In this document: positions 63,170-64,000 of the stretch, piece by piece
Numbering within the stretch: the first letter of the stretch is position 1
How the letters are laid out: each line of letters starts with the position of its first letter
Source of the DNA: Mariniflexile sp. TRM1-10
Lineage (GTDB): Bacteria; Bacteroidota; Bacteroidia; Flavobacteriales; Flavobacteriaceae
Length of the DNA stretch: 64,000 bases
Reading direction: 5' to 3'
Assembly (NCBI RefSeq): GCF_003425985.1
Contig: NZ_CP022985.1
Span: 4,572,001-4,636,000 of the forward strand
Program-made: the position numbers and the translations under genes
The notes under the pieces: generated by a model
What the model was told of the DNA's origin: nothing
The model's database searches: none
Seen by the model: only the letters and a program-made list of their open reading frames with translations

Positions 63170-63225
63170 TATGTTAGTTTTACTCAAAAGTACTCTTACT
63201 TCTGAATGTGCCTTTTGAGCACAAA

Positions 63226-63256
63226 AAAAGCCTTTCAATTTCTTGAAAGGCTTTTG
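63226..63256 (-). terminator. Terminator of tRNA-His
   Basis: On the minus strand AAAAGCCTTTCAAGAAATTGAAAGGCTTTTTTT forms a stem with a T-run just after the tRNA 3' end. The IS ends 12 bp beyond it. Confidence 0.85.
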
Positions 63257-63263
63257 CTTTTTG

Positions 63264-63337
63264 GGTGGAAGACCGGGCTCGAACCGGCGACCCTTGGTAC
63301 CACAAACCAATGCTCTAACCAACTGAGCTACAACCAC
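63264..63337 (-). tRNA. tRNA-His (GTG)
   Basis: Minus-strand tRNA: acceptor GTGGTTG preceded by the G-1 expected for histidine tRNA (63338), D arm GCTCAGTTGGTTAGAGC, anticodon stem-loop TTGGT-TTGTGGT-ACCAA with anticodon GTG, T arm GCCGGTTCGAGCCCGG, discriminator C. CCA is not encoded. Two acceptor positions look like U-U mismatches by eye, which a structure program should check. Confidence 0.9.
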
Positions 63338-63452
63338 CATGTAGCATGCATTATTAATGCGAGTGCAAATGTAACTGATTTCAAGCTTTTCTACAAAGAC
63401 TTTTTTGAAAATTTTAAACTAATTTTATAAATAAAAAACTGTTTATTGATAA

Positions 63453-64000
63453 CTATTTCAAATTGAATAAACTATCTACAGCAACAAAACGCTCAACATT
63501 AAAACCTTCGGCGTACTCTACACCCACTAAACGCCCCAAATCCCTGGCGCGGTATAAAATACTATCGGTAAAATTTTTACTGGAAATAGGCGTTTCTGGT
63601 TCTTTACTGTTGGCATCATAAAATTGTGTTTTATATGCCAATACCGCTTTCATCTTGGTTTCCATAAACTCAGAAACATCAACAACAAAATCGGGTTCTA
63701 AATTTTTCCACTGTATATAATGGTACACATGCTTGGGTCTCCAGGCATTTTGCAATTCGCCAGTTTCAGTTTTTGTTTCAATTTTCACAAGTCCGCTTAA
63801 AAAACAGGCATCACTTACCAATTTACTCCCTTTACTATGGTCAATGTGCCTATCATCAATAGCATTACAAATAACTATTTCTGGTTGGTACTCACGTATT
63901 TTATTAATAAGAACTAATTGATGTGTTTTATCATTGTCAAAAAAACCGTCGGCAAATTTCAAATTAAGACGCATCGATACGCCTAATACTTTAGATGCAT
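63453..64000 (-). CDS. bshB1: Bacillithiol biosynthesis deacetylase BshB1, C-terminal part
   Basis: N-acetylglucosaminyl-malate deacetylase of the PIG-L family, the second step of bacillithiol synthesis; cytoplasmic zinc enzyme. About 181 C-terminal residues are present and the frame stays open to the window edge (ASKVLGVSMRLNLKFADGFF), so the internal ATG at 63974 is not the start. Seen: CNAIDDRHIDHSKGSKLVSDACFLSGL with the second zinc/catalytic His set, HVYHYIQWKNLEPDFVVDVSEFM, KTQFYDANSKEPETPIS and the terminal GRLVGVEYAEGFNVER. The AHPDD N-terminal motif lies beyond base 64000. Confidence 0.93.
   Translation of the reverse strand, partial: ASKVLGVSMRLNLKFADGFFDNDKTHQLVLINKIREYQPEIVICNAIDDRHIDHSKGSKLVSDACFLSGLVKIETKTETGELQNAWRPKHVYHYIQWKNLEPDFVVDVSEFMETKMKAVLAYKTQFYDANSKEPETPISSKNFTDSILYRARDLGRLVGVEYAEGFNVERFVAVDSLFNLK

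Larger units (their letters stand above)
61552..63213 (+). mobile_element. Insertion sequence, 1662 bp, copy 2 (TSD TTTG)
   Basis: Same length and apparently the same sequence as the copy at 54114, offset 7438 bp and in the same orientation. The target duplication is TTTG at 61548-61551 and 63214-63217. It is inserted between the second M28 gene and the terminator of tRNA-His. Direct copies flank a 5.8-kb segment. Confidence 0.95.

Overview
The window is chromosomal DNA of a Flavobacteriaceae-type member of the Bacteroidota. The basis is the AT-rich sequence, the gliding-motility genes gldF and gldG next to dnaN, a bacillithiol gene (bshB1), lipoproteins and TPR-HTH regulators of flavobacterial type, the near absence of Shine-Dalgarno sequences, and several matches to the Bacteroidota promoter TTG-N17-23-TAnnTTTG. 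Most genes are ordinary housekeeping or metabolic genes. The unusual content lies mainly between the genes.

Layout. 1-8.5 kb (mostly minus strand): 5' end of nirB, a 171-bp remnant of a molybdopterin oxidoreductase gene, a fasciclin-domain protein, the intact YdeP-type oxidoreductase, a YheT-type hydrolase, adenine deaminase and tilS. 8.6-17.7 kb: a small HTH-like protein, pabB, an aldose-epimerase-like gene, a PAS kinase/receiver/PAS kinase cluster bracketed by inverted copies of one palindromic repeat, and a DEAD-box helicase. 17.7-18.7 kb: a decayed cas2 next to a REP-associated (RAYT) transposase that carries a REP palindrome inside its own coding region. 18.8-31.9 kb: a class C beta-lactamase-like lipoprotein, a TPR-HTH regulator, a half-size DEAD-like protein, YceI/SnoaL/Crp/FKBP genes, an MFS exporter, DinB, an MsbA-like ABC exporter, a 34-residue basic protein, an alcohol dehydrogenase and a fumarylacetoacetase-family enzyme.

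32-40 kb is an acetate node. A cNMP/CBS/DUF294 signalling protein and a DEDDh exonuclease lie on the plus strand. Acetyl-CoA synthetase, an ActP-like symporter and its DUF4212 partner lie on the minus strand. 40.7-49.5 kb: an HGSNAT-like membrane acetyltransferase, a TfoX-N protein, a NYN protein, a methyltransferase/DoxX/TauE operon, purC, an outer-membrane protein, phoH and a SAM hydrolase. 49.7-54 kb: gldF, a small BamE-like membrane protein, gldG and dnaN.

54-64 kb: two apparently identical 1662-bp insertion sequences with 4-bp target duplications. One has split the terminator palindrome behind dnaN. Between them lie DUF4870, a cytochrome c lipoprotein and a universal stress protein whose leaders share a repeated hairpin/short-ORF unit, then DUF3108, a small membrane protein and two tandem M28 peptidases. 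After the second IS come tRNA-His and the 3' end of bshB1.

The intergenic DNA holds several families of inverted-repeat elements, REP-like hairpins and 7-9-bp tandem repeats. No complete defence system, prophage or CRISPR array is present.
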